64,000 bases of DNA from Nephromyces sp. MM_2019 (Eukaryota > Apicomplexa > Aconoidasida > Nephromycida). The stretch covers positions 1 through 64,000 of the forward strand of contig JADHZB010000579.1 in NCBI GenBank assembly GCA_015657535.1. Direction: 5' to 3'. Made by a program: the position numbers and the translations under genes. Each line of letters starts with the position of its first letter. The stretch's first letter is position 1. Below are positions 45,610-59,740 of this stretch, one piece after another. Below the pieces are notes generated by a model. The model saw only the letters and a list, made by a program, of their open reading frames with translations. It searched no databases and was not told the DNA's origin.

Positions 45610-48347
45610 GTTTTGTATTGAAATTTTGTATGAAGTGAAGCTTATATTAAATTTTAACTTGATAATGTCAGGGATCCATTATTCTTTTTGTAAAGCATAG
45701 ACTTCATAGCCTGGAATTATTGATATATGCAACTTGCATCAATATTTTTGATCTATGTTATATTTTTTGAAAGAATCAAGATGTTAAATGCAATGTTTTG
45801 ATGGTCCTTGAAGATACATATATATTTCCTTAGTATTTCTCGGGACATCTTGACAAACCTTAACAAGTAATTTTGTTAACCACTTTTTAAATGGCAAAAA
45901 GAGTTAAAAAGTATTTAAAGTACTACTAACTGTTATCTCAAAAATTTTCCAAGCTATTTTGATAATTGTTAATCTATTAAATTGAACAAAAGCCCAACAA
46001 GGCTTGTTTCAAACGTTGTTTTGTGGAACTTGTGCCAAGAAATAGCAAATGGGACAAATGTCAAACGCTACAAGCTTTTGTATTTAAAAATTCAATGCAT
46101 GTCTCTATCACGTAAACATGCCTTTTAGTGATGCTGCTTTATTCAATCATGAGCTGTGTGCTTTTCCAAAAATATTTTCGCTACCATCTTTGAGTGCTGT
46201 TTAAATATGCTGTCTAGATAAATTAAAAAGTCAAGCAAAAAAAAATCTCAAATTTAAATTTTAAGCAAAAAAAGCAAAATTTGCATTTACCTAGTGATAC
46301 ACGAAAGAAATTAAAATGATTAAGACGATTTTAAACAAATAAATTTCAATCTTGGATTGTAAAAATAAAATATAGCTATTAAATGCCCCCAGTACAAATC
46401 AACTATTAATTTAGGTATGCTTTCACTATTGTGATCCTCTCATAATTTAAGGTTTACAAATTGAAGTTACTTAAATCACAATTGATTTTCTTTTAAACTT
46501 AAAAAGTCTGGTTATAAAATTTGGCATTGACAGAAATTCTAGCTACCTCTAGAGTTGTAATTTTTTACTTGAAAAAATCAAATTAGATTAAATTTTACTT
46601 TCATAGGGTGTTGTTCCCTGACTTAAAAGCTCGCAAGAGACACTTTAAACGAACCATGAACTACTGATATTTGCATAAAGTCTACCAACAAAAATTCAAG
46701 AATTATACTATTGAGTATGCTTAGTTTGGCTGAAAGTACGGCAAATTAATAACATCTAGCATCAAAAATAACTTTCAATTATAATTCTTTTTCTCATGGG
46801 TTCAATTTTCTTTTGTTTCTATTAGCCTTAAGACAGCTTTTGCGGTAAGAATTTAGCTATTATTTTAACCCTCGGATAGAACAGTTGAGCAGTGACTAAA
46901 ATATAATCAGCTTTGAAAAATTGAGCCATTTGTTTTATAAAATTAACTGCATTCTAATGAGTGTAAATTTTAACAATTTGTAGGTTGCTCATTTAATTTC
47001 AGACAAACTCTTCAAACAGCATTACTATCTAAAAACACTTTACATAATGTAACATAGTTTTGAAATTATAGCTTTGTTAAAGCTTCAGACTTCATTAAGC
47101 TTTTAAAAAGTTTAAGAAGTCTTAATTCATAAATTGATTATTATTGAGTACTACTTGCAAGTGAAATCGAATTGTTTACTCTCAATTACCACTTTATTGA
47201 ATCATCCTAAAAACTAATTCATTTTTAAAATACAATCTACTCATAAACTACAAGCATTAGGATATTTTTCACCTAAACGTTTCAAACTTAGTTTTTTTTG
47301 TGATTGATAAAACTAAGTAGATATATAAAATCTGGCTTAAAAAAATACAATTTTGACCCTTAGGGTTTGTATAAGTTAAAAATGTCAGGAGCTCTCATCT
47401 ATTTCAAAAAATCCAAAAATTAAGGCAAGTTAAAGTCAATAAATTGCTAGATAAATCTAGTTTGTTTTTAACAAAGAATTAGATTAAAAGGAGCAAAATA
47501 AATTTTAGTTGATTAAAGAGCCCAATATTGTATATCAGTGTACCTTTAAATCTAAAAACATTATAGAGACAGTTGAAATAAAAATAAGTGGATCCAAAAG
47601 ATAGATAAGTATTCCTATTTCTGAGATAAGTAAGCATTGTCTTTTACTAGATTTTATTGCTGACCATTGTGTTCGCGTTTTCAAATTGAAATGATAAAGT
47701 ATGAGGATAAGCCAAGGTTATCATATATTTAAAAGTCTCACTTAGTGAATGTCTTTGATTTTATTTATGCTTATATAGCTGTACTACCCAGGAATCCCCC
47801 GCAAGGTTACATTCAGGCAATGGAAATTGTAAAAAAGTTTAATTTTTGACTTTTATCATAGTGAACTTTATAAGTTTTACATAATTAAATTAATTTCTAA
47901 AACTTGAAACTTAAGCAACCCTTGTCACTTTTAAGGAATCTTTTCTATTTTTACACTGAAATCAATTTCCGACTGTTTTTATATGAATTTTAAATTTGTC
48001 TTCTCTATATAAGAAATGTTTGGCAAGTTACCAAAATGTATACAATTGATCTACATAAATAAAGAAAGACAATTTGAAAACAATGCAACAAAAAAACTAA
48101 GCTTTTATACAATGAGGTTAAATTATACTAAAAATGCACTACATTGGGAATAGTGGGAACACATATATATATATATATATATCTACATATGCATATAAAC
48201 TTGTAAAACATTATGATAATTAGCAATTGATCCTCTCCTAGATATCAAATTTATTGAACTCTTGATAAATCCTAGCTACATATCAGAATTACCAAATATA
48301 GCAATAATAGCTGTCACGAACTTTTAATTAATATGAACAATTATCAG
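45610..48347. other. 2.7-kb gene-free region between divergent genes
   Basis: No supported frame on either strand. An (AT)n run lies at about 48164-48182. An ATG at 48112 followed by AG/GTTAAA could be the first exon of GAA1 (ATG AG joins G AAT GTA in phase). Otherwise nothing recognised. Confidence 0.55.
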
Positions 48348-51300
48348 GAATGTAACGAAATTCGGGCCTAGTTTGGGTATAATGTTTTCATTTATTAGCT
48401 TTTTGCTGTTTTTGGTGGGTATAAGCATGCCATTTTGGATTGAAAATCTCAAAGATGATCCAAACTACGACTTTAAAGCACTTAAGATTCCCCATAATAA
48501 AAAATACACTACCTATGAGGCACAGAAATTGGGCATTGTATCAAATCTAAATTCTACTTTTCAAAAATGGAATAATTCAAAAACTGATCCTAGACAATTG
48601 GAATTAAAAATCGAAGACTACATTTATTCCCAACTTAGTGATCATTTATCAGAATTAACAATTCTTGGTACCAATCAAAACCCTGGAAACCTTGAAATAG
48701 CAAAAAGCTTGAATCTTCAACAATACAATGAACACTCAGACATTGATGGGATTCTTTTAGTCCTTTTACATGGAGCAAAACGGACAGAAAAACATGGATT
48801 ATTCCTAATTTTTACTTATGATACACATAATCCTAGCAGCTACATGAACATAGCTATAGGAATATCTGTTATAAAGTCTTTGCTTAATTTAACTAGACTC
48901 AGTAAAAATATTATATTTGCCTTTATTAATTCTCAAGTTGTTGCTACCAACGGTTAGTGTACTCTGACCCCCATGCTCAAAGCATCAGTTTAATAAAATA
49001 CATTAATTATAAAAAATAGTTTTGCGAATTATAATACCCAACTGTCTTTTAAATTAAACACTATTTGACAGATATTACTCCTTTCACAAGCCCTTATCAA
49101 GCATTAAGAGACATTTTAAGGAATCGATATGATGACAGTGTTGAGTATGGCCAAGTGATATTTGCTTGGAATTTAAATTTCACAGAAGACTTACACACAG
49201 GGCTGTGGATAGATATAGGTTTATATGCACTCAATTCTGAAAAACCTTTTTGAAAAAGTTATGTTTCATGGATTTCAGATTCATCAGATTGTGTCTTTCC
49301 AAATTTTGATATGATACTTTCTTTGAAAAGGAGTGCAAATATATTTGATTTGAAAATTAAAACAAAAAGTGTGAGCTCAATCAAAACCCTATATAAATCA
49401 GCCTAGAAATTAAATTTTACATAAATATACTGAAGCTTTTATAAAATTGACCAAACTTTTTATCTAAATTTCTCCATTTAGGTACTAAATTCAATATTAA
49501 CTAATGCATTTGATTTGGGAATCTTAACTACACACAGAAAATTCCTTGAGTAAAAAAGCTACAAACAATTATTAAATAGCTTTTTTATATACTATGTTTA
49601 ATATTACAATGCACTAGGCTTAATTAATTATTCAAAACTTTGCTTTGCTATGTTAAGGTACTCCACAAACTCCCTGAGCTTGAAAGCTGGCACTTCTCTA
49701 AATAAGAACAACAAATTTCAACAAATTAATGCAGTCAGGTGAACTAATTATTGTTATTACCTTGCCTCATAGAGGCTACTTCAAAACGCATAACAAATTG
49801 TCCATAAATCAATATTTATTTTAGTTTTATATCTCATTTTATACACACGATGATGCTGATTCCTGGCCAACTGCATCTCTCAACTTCACAATATATTATG
49901 ACCGAAGATCTATTAACCATACCAGCAAGTAAAAAGAACAACTTAAATAATAAAAAAAAAAAGCTAACAGCAAAACTCATTCCTTTAGTAACAGTAATTC
50001 TTTGTACAATATTAATTACAGCACCTCTGCTTAAAGACGTAAGATAATTAGATCCAAATTGGTGTTAAACTTACTTAATGATTGCACTTGATTCAGATAA
50101 TGTTATCTCATAAATTTGACGACCCCTTAAATTTATTAAAAGGTATATCTTTGCTTTGGATCTTCAATTTCTTGGGAGCATCATGGTCATATTTGATTAT
50201 TTTTAAGGTAACCTGAAAAATAATTTATAGCATTCTTAAAGTCTATTAAATAGACTGCTTTATATTTTTTCTAAATACTTATTACAAGCTAAAGGGTTCT
50301 AAATATGATATATCCCCAAGCTGCTCAACATCAGATGAAATAAATGAAATTCTTTTGGTAATCGATTGATTTACAAAATCTAGTTTATTACATTAGAACT
50401 CAAAATAAAATTTGCATAACTGATACTGTTTTAAACTTAAAGAAGGTTTCCATTTGGTTTTGGATTTCAGTAAGTTTTTATGTTCTCTCATTTTACATAA
50501 TGAATCAAGTTAAAGAAAGATTGACTCCAGGTTTTAATCAAAACTATAAAAGTTCAACAAACAGTGAGTCTCTTGGGATTGAAATTTAAAAATATAAATA
50601 AATTAATTTTGACAAAACCTTCTTAAGATTGTCACAGCAAGATCATTTTACTTCTTGCTGGGTATACTTCAGAGTTTGATTTTAGTCTGATTAACAAGAT
50701 CAATTTTGAAGTTTTGACTATGGTTTTGATGGTAAGAAACACTTCAAAAAACATTCTCTACTATTTAAGATATTTTTGTTTATCCGATTTTTGAGTAGAT
50801 CCAAAACTGGTGTTTATCTTTTGTTATTGCACTTTTTATTGTACCGAATTTCCTATCCCAAGACATTCAGAGAAAATTTGGGGCTTTAAAGACTAAGAAA
50901 TTTTTCTTTTTTGTTTTGAGATTGCTCATATTAATCTCAATTGTGGGTATGATTAGCCTCACCAAAGAAAAGGTTAGTAGCACATATTATCTGATTAAAA
51001 TTATAAGTGGTATTAGTACTTCATTTTGTGATTAAATTTAAGAGAGAGCAATTTATCTAAAATCGAAATTTTTAAAAAGGACTCCATTATGACTGTGATT
51101 TGGTCTTTTAAATGTGAAATTTTTAATCAGCTAGAGCTACCAGAGAATTCTTTGAGTGGCTATAATGTCGAAATAAAACACTTATTACCAAATCTAAGGA
51201 ATCCCACAAGGCTTATATCGAAGATTTTAAAAGCAGCTAACATGCATATTAAAGCAAATATATTTAATTTAATCATTATGTCCAAGCAATTATGCATCGA

Positions 51301-51496
51301 TCCTTCTCAAATAAATTATCTGGTTACTAGTTTACTCATACTCACTAAGAAAACTTTAGTAAACATGTATGTAAACATACATTCAATCGCTCAATCGCAT
51401 TTTTGTGCTTCATCGTCTGTTCTGCCTTGGCTTTGGATGGTTGGAGTTAATACAACGATTAACTTAACCTTAATAAATTTGGATATTTTAGTGTGA
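48348..51496 (+). CDS. GAA1: GPI-transamidase subunit GAA1
   Basis: Twelve visible exons, from 48348-48952 to 51080-51496, give 734 codons in one frame. The first opens, after TTATCAG, as NVTKFGPSLGIMFSFISFLLF, so the ATG is in an upstream exon; 48112-48116 fits the phase (MR). Features match GAA1: N-terminal membrane helix, a large luminal M28-peptidase-like domain without metal ligands (DIDGILLVLLHGAKR, ALRDILRNRYDDSV), then several membrane helices (LIPLVTVILCTILITAPLL, LLWIFNFLGASWSYLIIF, VSIWFWISVSFYVLSFYIM, LRLLILISIVGMISL). The complex attaches GPI anchors to proteins in the ER. The long last exon matches less well, so its end is less certain. Confidence 0.85.
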
Positions 51497-51940
51497 TAGA
51501 CTTGCAAGTATTAATCTAATTAATGGCATGATTATTATAATCAAATAAAAGAGATTTCTCTATTTTTCTGGTCGTTTTTAAACATTAAAAAGAATATCAA
51601 AGCATTCTAAAATTTGTTAAATTGAAATTCTTTTTATTTTATTATGCTTTTATGTTTTCGTTATCATATGAAATTTATTACAAATTGAATTAAATACATA
51701 AACCAAACAAGAGAGTTTAAAGAAATATTGAATTTGAAAGTACTAAATTAAGGTTTATCTAAATAATTATATTATAGGTTTATAATAATAATTTACAAAA
51801 GAAGGTTAAATCAAAAATTGAGTGAAATTAAGTAAAGGTGAAAAACGACTATTCTTTTAAAAATGGGAGTGATGATTTGACATAATTGCTAAAGTAAAGT
51901 AATCATATAAAAATTGTAAAAGTAGCTGTTTAGTAATGAG
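51497..51940. other. Spacer between convergent GAA1 and LRR genes
   Basis: AT-rich, 444 bp, nothing recognised. Confidence 0.6.
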
Positions 51941-54136
51941 TTATAAATTTTTACCGTCAGATGGTGGAAAATGAAAAGTTCTATAATAAATATATTTGTT
52001 AGATTGTTCCAGTTCAATTATTTTAGCTTTATATTTGCGAATAATTACTAAACAAATCTAAAAGATCTTCAAATTTATCTATACCCAGTACCTTATGAAA
52101 GTGATTAGAAAATGAAAAATTAGGTCAAATAAATTGAATATTTAATTAAAAAACTTTACATGCTTTTTAGGGATAACATTATCGGCACCAGCTTCAACTA
52201 AGCTTCCATATATTTCATTGACTGAAAATGAGCACTCGGAGATTCCAATGAACTTGAACCTCTTACCTAACAGTATAAATTCAAATCATTCTGTAATTTA
52301 CTATTGAGGATCGTATGTTATGCTGGTGTTGCACTTTAAATTTAATTGATTTAGTGTTGTATAATTCAAATGCAAATGGATCTAATTAGTATGTAGCAGC
52401 GAGTAGCTTTATTGGGCTAATTAACGAAATAGAAGCTGTTTTATAAGATAATTAACCAAACCTGCGCGAATATTTAGTGGTTGAATTAAAAATCTTGGAG
52501 TTATGTTAATGCAACCAGCTATATCAAGCTTTGAAATGTAGTTACAATTAATCAATAAGTTTCTTATAGAGTCATCATTAATCTTTCTATGTAAGATGAT
52601 AAATATGAATTGTTATTTGGTTTTGTATACAATTTGAGTTGTCTTACTTGCATCCAATTAATTTTAAAACTTGCAAAAGTTTTAAATTAAGACTAAGGTT
52701 GGTAAGTGACTGGCTATCCAAATTAGTATTCGATAAATCTAAATATTGTAATTTTGTACAAAATCTAGAAATATCATCAAAGGTCCCTTGTAAAATAGGG
52801 CAACCTAAGAAGAAGAATTTGAATGAGTAACAAAGAGCTTTAAAGTGGTTGTTGGTGCATTAATCAATTTACCTGATAGGCTGAGAACTTTAAGGTTTCT
52901 CATATATTTTAAGAAACTAGATGTGCTGTCATTAAGTAGCTTAGATCCACTGAGGTCAAGATATTTCTGATTTTAAAATCAATATAAATTAGGCTTATCT
53001 AATTAGAAATACTAAGAGGATGCTTACTAAATTATCACAAGTGTGGAATAATAAGCTAAAGTAGTCGATATTAGTGTTTTTTAATGCTAATAGTATAAGT
53101 TTTGATTTCCAATTTCCTGGATTACTATTGGGAATTAATGAATTATTGCTGTTTGAATCGTTAAGGATTGATAAATTTTCTTTTCTGCTTTGAGGCTTAG
53201 AGAATAAGAAACTCAATGCGTCACAGTCAAGTCTAGTTTTTACATTAGAGCTGTTGTTGCCTAGGGCTAAAAACTGTAAAAATTGAAAAGTTTAAATTAA
53301 GAAATAGTTTCTCGAAAGTTTAAAACCTGCAATTTTGTCAAGGTGTTAATATGCCTAAGTGATGTAGATGATAATTGATTGCATCCTCTAAGATCTAAAG
53401 CTCTTATAGCCTTAATTCTGATAAAAATATATATTTGAAAATATTATTTTGTGAGTAGGTCCTATAGCATATAAAAGACTGATAATTAAATTGCTTTACC
53501 TTATCAAAAATGATTTTAGTGAGCTATCTGTTATATATTTACAATTCTTGAAAGAAACAAATTCAAGACTCAATGGGAAATCATAAGTTCTCAATTGTGA
53601 AATGCGATTTAGAGTAAGAGCATTAAGGATGTGTCCACAGTTAGTAAAATCAATAATTCGTAGTCCTCGGCAGCTTTAGAATCAAGAAAAAGAAATTCAA
53701 TTTCGGAAATTAAAAGTGTCTCGCATTATTACCATTGGATAGTTTTCGTTATAAAATCTCGACTGTTTTGATCATCTGGTAAGCCGTGTTTGAACCTTAG
53801 CCCTTTTCTATTTTTGCGTGTGATTTTTGCAAAGACTGTGTTTACTAAATACAAGTAAATAAGATTGTTAAGTAAACTAGCACGGTAAAGGAGTGAATTG
53901 AGTTTACATTCAATTAAGTTATGGGGATTGCAATGATATACACCTTGTAAGATGTCCCATGGTAAGTCAAGAATCGATAGTTTCTTGTCTTCTGATAGCG
54001 TGCGAGGAAATTTTTCATTCTTTTTATAATATGAAGGTTCCGTTGTTGAATGAATATGGCTAAAAGATTTGGCGTGATGTCTTCCAGTAGCAATCAATTT
54101 AGTTTTTAATCTATTGTGAGCATTATGCTGCCTCAT
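51941..54136 (-). CDS. F-box-like leucine-rich-repeat protein
   Basis: Nine exons (54136-53733, 53673-53500, 53417-53327, 53273-53028, 52966-52873, 52804-52648, 52586-52462, 52266-52160, 52057-51941) sum to exactly 505 codons with the stop. A basic N-terminus is followed by an F-box-like stretch (about 50-100, ILDLPWDILQGVYHCNPHNL). Cysteine-containing LRRs follow: RALDLRGCNQLSSTSLRHI, LKYLDLSGSKLLNDSTSSF, LQYLDLSNTNLDSQSLTNL, ISKLDIAGCINITPRFL. In F-box/LRR proteins such an array picks substrates for SCF ubiquitin ligases; that role is inferred. The LRR fold is clear; the F-box is weak. Alternative: an AMN1-like LRR protein without ligase function. Confidence 0.8.
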
Positions 54137-54623
54137 GGTTTGAAATTGGGTAAATAGGTCCCTTATTGAAGATAATGATTATAAAGCGATATCATTTCAT
54201 CATTTTATTGAAAAATTTAGAGATAAAAAGGGGAACATATTTTAAATAGCTGAAATTAATAATTTAAAAAATGTAAGCTCACTAAACTAGTTTCAAAAAG
54301 GTTACTTGCATGAGCTACTTTCTTAATTTTATATCACGCCGTGCAATAGTAAACATTAACAATGTTTTGTTGTCAATAGTTGAAGCAATGTCATTTGTAA
54401 CAAATTATGTCTTCATATCTTCTCGATAATAGAAAGCTCTTATTACAGCCTACGTTTACTTCTATTATTATGGCTTTGAAAGTATCTTTAACCTTCATCT
54501 GAGAAAAAACTAACTAGTAGCTATAAATAATGTGGTTGTAAAAATATGATTTGACAGTCATAACTTTCAATAATAATCTTTTATATACATATAATTTTTG
54601 TTCTAATATATGCTACATGGAAT
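54137..54623. other. Intergenic, nothing recognised
   Basis: AT-rich, no supported frame. Confidence 0.55.
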
Positions 54624-54860
54624 ATGCAAATAAATAATTTAAATCCCTCAATCTTTTCTAATATTATATTGATGACATTACAAGAAAATTACTGCATTGA
54701 GATTATATTGCAGGAATTGATTCATTTGTCATATATCAATTATTCAGGGATTTCCATCTCCCTAAATCCGCCTGTGGATGACACTGTTCTGAGTAAAACG
54801 AAGCAAGAACAGTCACAGCAAGGCGTACATTTTATTTCCATGATTAACTATGATTTTTAA
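54624..54860 (+). CDS. Small hypothetical protein, 78 residues
   Basis: An uninterrupted frame from ATG 54624 (MQINNLNPSIFSNIILMTL) through YINYSGISISLNPPVDDTV and SKTKQEQSQQGVHFISMI to a stop at 54860. Composition is balanced and non-repetitive, unlike random AT-rich frames nearby. No signal peptide, membrane helix or known motif. It may be a genuine small gene; there is no supporting splice evidence. Confidence 0.4.
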   Translation: MQINNLNPSIFSNIILMTLQENYCIEIILQELIHLSYINYSGISISLNPPVDDTVLSKTKQEQSQQGVHFISMINYDF

Positions 54861-55641
54861 TTTCCATTTTATTTGAAATTAAGAATATTATTAATATATA
54901 GCTGACGGATTTATAGAAACATGTCTATTTCATTTAGTTCCATAACCAATTAATCATTCTATAACATATCTATCTATTATCTTTGACCAGAAGGTTTATA
55001 TTATACCCCCTTACAAAACCTTCAATTAAAATTGAGCATTTCAAATGTGAATTCAATTCAAATTTAGTGTCAAATTTAACGTATATGACTTTAATTCAAT
55101 TTATCTAAAACAACACACCGTATCAATATTAACTGATTTTAAATAAATGATGAAAAATGATTCATAAAAGGAATTACTGAAAGCATCAATGTCTAATTAA
55201 TAATTTTGATTTTAGCTATTTTTATGTAAAATTTGTTCAAATTTTATTTAAATTTCATAATTCGTACACCGTTTTGTAAATACATATATATGACACAATA
55301 TTGAGTTGAAAGGATTTTTCACTTTTTAAAGAGCTAAAACAATTCGCAATCAAGATTGTTGCGGTTAAAGTATTATGAAATTTTGACCTTGGGCAAGTAC
55401 ATAAAAAATCAAATTAGTACAATTTTAGAGAACAGTTTCATTAAATAATGGATGTTGCAAAGTTTAAGCGACAAGATACGATAAAAAACACAAGCGATAC
55501 ATTATGACGCGGTGTATGAAGAGTGATTTATTCCTTCACCACTTTTTGTCCTACTTCCAAACGTAGCATGGCATTAAATGTATCAGTGGTATAAAATTCT
55601 TATATCTCGTAACTACTTAATCTGAGAGATGTATCTGTTTA
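54861..55641. other. Intergenic, nothing recognised
   Basis: AT-rich spacer without repeats or supported frames. Confidence 0.55.
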
Positions 55642-58286
55642 TCACAAGGGCTTTCCCTTGCTAAATTGATATTTAGCTTTAGATATGGGTGAAAGAACCT
55701 TTTTTTGCATAATCTTGAAGGAACTAGCAGCACCATGATCCTTATTTTTATCTTCTGCTACCCTCTTTCCATCATTACTTTTATATGAGGGCTCAGAATA
55801 CCGCCTAAGATCACTTCCATCGGTCCCAAAAGCTTCTGTAATTTTATCTTTATCTGGAATCAATTCGGCTTTTCCTTTTAAAAAGAGGGGTGCTTCGATT
55901 GACGGAAGAGGTTTATTAGAAGGTGCACCATTTTGCATATCCAACTCCTGCAAAGCTCTCCACTCTGGAGGGAATCTTAAAACTCTTTGAGCCTCTCTAA
56001 GATCATGCTCAAGCATCTCAACAATAATACTTTGTTGGTCGATTTTTTTTTCTAACCTAAAATGTTAAATGACATCATTTAAAAGATATTAGAAGATAAG
56101 GATCATAGCCACTTACTTCCTACATGCCAGCAATAAACTAATGATATCACTTTGATTTTCAGGTTCTAGATCCGTGAAATAATTTGATATTTCCGTTATA
56201 CTATGAAATTCTCTCCTATAAGACAAATAATATTATCCAGAATGATCCAATTAAGGATTATTAGTTCAGAAGTACTACTTACTTTCTGGGAGCCGTAATA
56301 CCAGCTTTGTGACCCCATCTATCCCACCCTTTTTGAAACTTTTTCCCCTTAACCTTCTTCCCTACTTTTGGTTCACCAAGAGGCCTTTGGTAACTTGATA
56401 AATCTTCATTTTGCCATTCAAATTTGTCCTTTTGATACCTTGCATTGTATGGGTTTTCTGATGTAGGATGCTTTATTACTTTTTCATCATCTTCATTTGA
56501 AACAGAATTTGTTTCAACATTTTTACTGCCTTTTATTATTCCAGACCTTATTTTATTGAACTTAAACAAGCAGGGAAATTTTGTTATAATTATTAAAGGT
56601 TCATTAAATTATATATTTAGCCTACCTGGTTCTCAATCATTTCCCAGGGTGAAGTACCAATATTTGAGGATTTTAAATTTTCATTTAATGGCTCTTTACT
56701 TTTCGGCAACCTGAATTTTTTGAAAAATAATGAGAATTTTAAAACATAAAATAAGCCTACATAAGTTTATACATTAAATCATCTTACTGTAATGGAGAAA
56801 CAAGGGATATTGTCGAACTTTTATTTAGATAATTCAAGCTAAGGCAAAGACAGAAATTATGTGAAAGTTATCATATTTAAGGCAAATATTTATGGCATAC
56901 CTATGGCTATCTTCATTTTCTAGTTCTCCATGTCTTTGAAGACTCTGGTCAGGCAGTGTCTCATCCCCAGCATTTGCATGATAAGGAAAAAAGGGCTTAG
57001 TTTGATAAGGAATATTTCCAGCTACAAACTGATTATAACCGAAGGGGCTTCCATGGAGCGGTATCATTGGAACCCATGATACCGGGAACTGCATATTTCT
57101 ATTTTGAACATCCCTATCACAACTGTGATCAATAAATGATGGCGCTGTTATTGGATTAATAGTTGGCATTTGAGGGAAAGGGGCGCTCATACTTTTAATA
57201 TAGTCATCACTTAAAAATTAAAAAAATACAAAAATAAGTTATAAAAGCATTAATGATTACATATTTTTAGTTTTATACCTTCCTTTCAACTTAGCTAAAT
57301 ATGAAATATCGGTATGACCGAGACCCATATGGTTACTTGGATCATTTGGAAACGACATAAATATCTGGTTTAATTTAAAAGTATAATAATTTAGTATTAA
57401 AATAAAAAATTTATCCAGCTAAGAATTCCTTTTCATAAGCATTTTACCTCATTTGGATAATTCATTCTACCATTTCCATACCCAGTCGGTAACACAACAT
57501 AAGCTTTTTCATGCATTGAATAAATAGGCAGATCATCACTTTTATTTTTGGAAGTTTCTACTTTTCTAGGTTCAGCTTCTTGCTCATCAGAGGCACTCAC
57601 AGATGAAGATTTTTTTGGAAGTGATGTAAAATCTTTTGTTGAAGTTGTAGGTTGGGCCGACACTATTATTGCCTTTTGCTGGCCAATCGACACTTTACTA
57701 TACTCTGATTTCATTGTGTCACCTATTTCACTAGTAATTATGGGTGTCTTGGGTTGAATTTTAGCTACAAGTTTAGGACTAGTCTCTTGTTCACTTTTCT
57801 TGTTTGGTATAGAAACTGGTTTCTTCTTTGGTGAAAAGTTAACTTTGGATGCCTCTCCTGAATTTGTTGCTAAAGAAATTTTGAATATAAAAAAAGCAGA
57901 GTTATAGTAAGTTACTTCATACCATCAGGAACACCATCTTTCTCCGCATCACCAGAAACAACTGGAAGAATCTGAGACAAAATTTTGCAAACATAGATCA
58001 AGATAATCAATATTTACCTTACAAATTGAATTTTATGAACATAAAAATTGCAAAATTCAAATCAAATTTATTTGTTCAAAACCATAATTTTGCAAATAGA
58101 CGCTATTTGTTCAAGCATAAATTAAGACAATTTAAGATTTTATTTTGAAATTCATCAAATCAGCAAGAGAAAATATTATTTTCTAACAGTTTTCGATTTA
58201 AGTGTAGGCGGTCCTTTCCCAACCGTGACTACTACTTTCTTGCCCAAAAATTTTGATTTGGCATTCGGACTACCAAGCTCTGACAT
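55642..58286 (-). CDS. Multi-exon protein of unknown family, 630 residues
   Basis: Ten exons from 58286-58188 to 56056-55642 sum to exactly 631 codons with the stop. The start is MSELGSPNAKSKFLGKK. The first half is Pro/Ser/Lys-rich and probably disordered (FSPKKKPVSIPNKK, YVVLPTGYGNGRMNYPNE, FPVSWVPMIPLHGSPFGYN). The second half has short motif-like segments (SPWEMIENQFNKIRSG, NPYNARYQKDKFEW, GWDRWGHKAGITAPRK), then a helical block (REFHSITEISNYFTDLE, SDIISLLLACRKLEKKI, VEMLEHDLREAQRVL) and a basic tail. No catalytic motif, signal peptide or membrane helix. A scaffold or RNP-type cytoplasmic or nuclear protein fits the composition, but I recognise no family. Confidence 0.8.
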
Positions 58287-59740
58287 CTGACAAATTTTTT
58301 TCAATTTTGGTTTCTTTAAGTAATAAACCTGGAAAGCTTTCAATATATTAATCTTAAAAACGTTGAAAACACCATAAATTGGGATCTTTACTGTTTGTGT
58401 CTATAGGAACTTAGAATATGGAAAATTATGCAAATCTCAAGACTATTGAATTAATATAAACTCTTATTTTCAGCTAAGATTTGCATCTAGCACTTTCCAA
58501 GTTATACATATTTAAAGTTAATTTTGGTCAAGTTTTAAGATGAATGTTCTACTTGAAAATTGTTGGTTTTTGAGAAAATTTTATCAAAAATAGCCCTAAT
58601 AAAACATCCAGCGATTTTTGGAAAATAAACAAAACTTGATATCCTACATTTTTATTGTTGAGTAGATGACAGTGTTCAACCTTGGTTATAGTGAAACTAA
58701 TCCTCTAATTAGAGTAGTTGTATTTATTCTAGCTAAGCCAATTTATTTATCATCTTGATTTGATCAAATCTATAGTGATGTATGAAATTTGTATTTACTA
58801 GGTTTTTCACTGCTATGCACTGATTTCAATTTGAAATCGCATTCTAAAAGCTAGTTTTCCTAACGATAGCTTTCAAAGCACACAATTTAATGTTAAAATA
58901 TCAAAGTTTATCTAATCCAATTATTGAATTTTGAAAGTTTGTCAAAATAAATTTCATATCATGCTTTAAGCTTTATTTCAGATAATCAATTTCAAAACTC
59001 AATTTTGTTTTGAACTGATTTCCCTAAAATGGAATTTTACAAACTTGTAACAAATGCAAAATTTAGTTTTTTTCATTAGAATGATTAAAATCAAAGCCCT
59101 CAAAGCTTCAATTATAGCATTTAAGATTATAGTTTTACGATAGAAGCTACAAAAGGTAACTGAGTAAATGGACAAACCATTTTCAAGCTGGAGTTTTTGT
59201 TAAAATTGGCCAGAAAAACTCCATTAACCCATAAATTGCTTTACATTGTTGACAATATTATAAAAAAGCTCAAAGGAGTTTTGCTTGTGTAGAGCAATAG
59301 TGTGAATATTATATATGAAACTTATGATTAACGTTTTCAAAAGCTTTTCCACACTTTGTATCAACTTAAAGCCCATAGTCAAACCTAAAACTGATCAGGA
59401 AAGCTTAAAGCAAACAACTCTTCTCCTAAGAATGAGTAAAATAAAAATTAGGATTTAAAAATGGGATCCACACTTCAACTCAAAACCAATTATTTTCCCT
59501 TGTACATAATCTATTTCTCTATAGTACTAACAACATCTGTACAATTCCAAAAGGTTAGCAAAATAGTATGGAAGCTTTTAATGATACTTTTCTCTCTTAA
59601 CACTTTACATTATTAATTGAAAAGTACTGTAAATTTCCTTGTGAAGCAAGATCTGCTTTAAGACTACTACACAAAAACGTTCACTTGCCAATCCATAATA
59701 GCTTGCTTGTACGACCTTAATAAAGTGTTTTTAAAAATTA
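58287..59740. other. Spacer between divergent genes
   Basis: About 1.45 kb, AT-rich, no supported frame. It must hold the promoter and any leader exon of the ClpP gene, which I could not find. Confidence 0.55.

Noticed and set aside
48373..48384. GAA1 start at 48373 or ATG 48382
   Set aside because: The frame continues upstream through NVTKFGPSLG to a TTATCAG acceptor at 48347, which looks conserved in style, so the start is in an earlier exon.
49739..49824. A 25-nt micro-intron or frameshift in GAA1
   Set aside because: A segment after CTCATAG seemed to be an exon and then needed a 25-nt intron. Splicing directly from 49738 to 49825 has matching phase and restores the GAA1 reading, so the segment is intronic.
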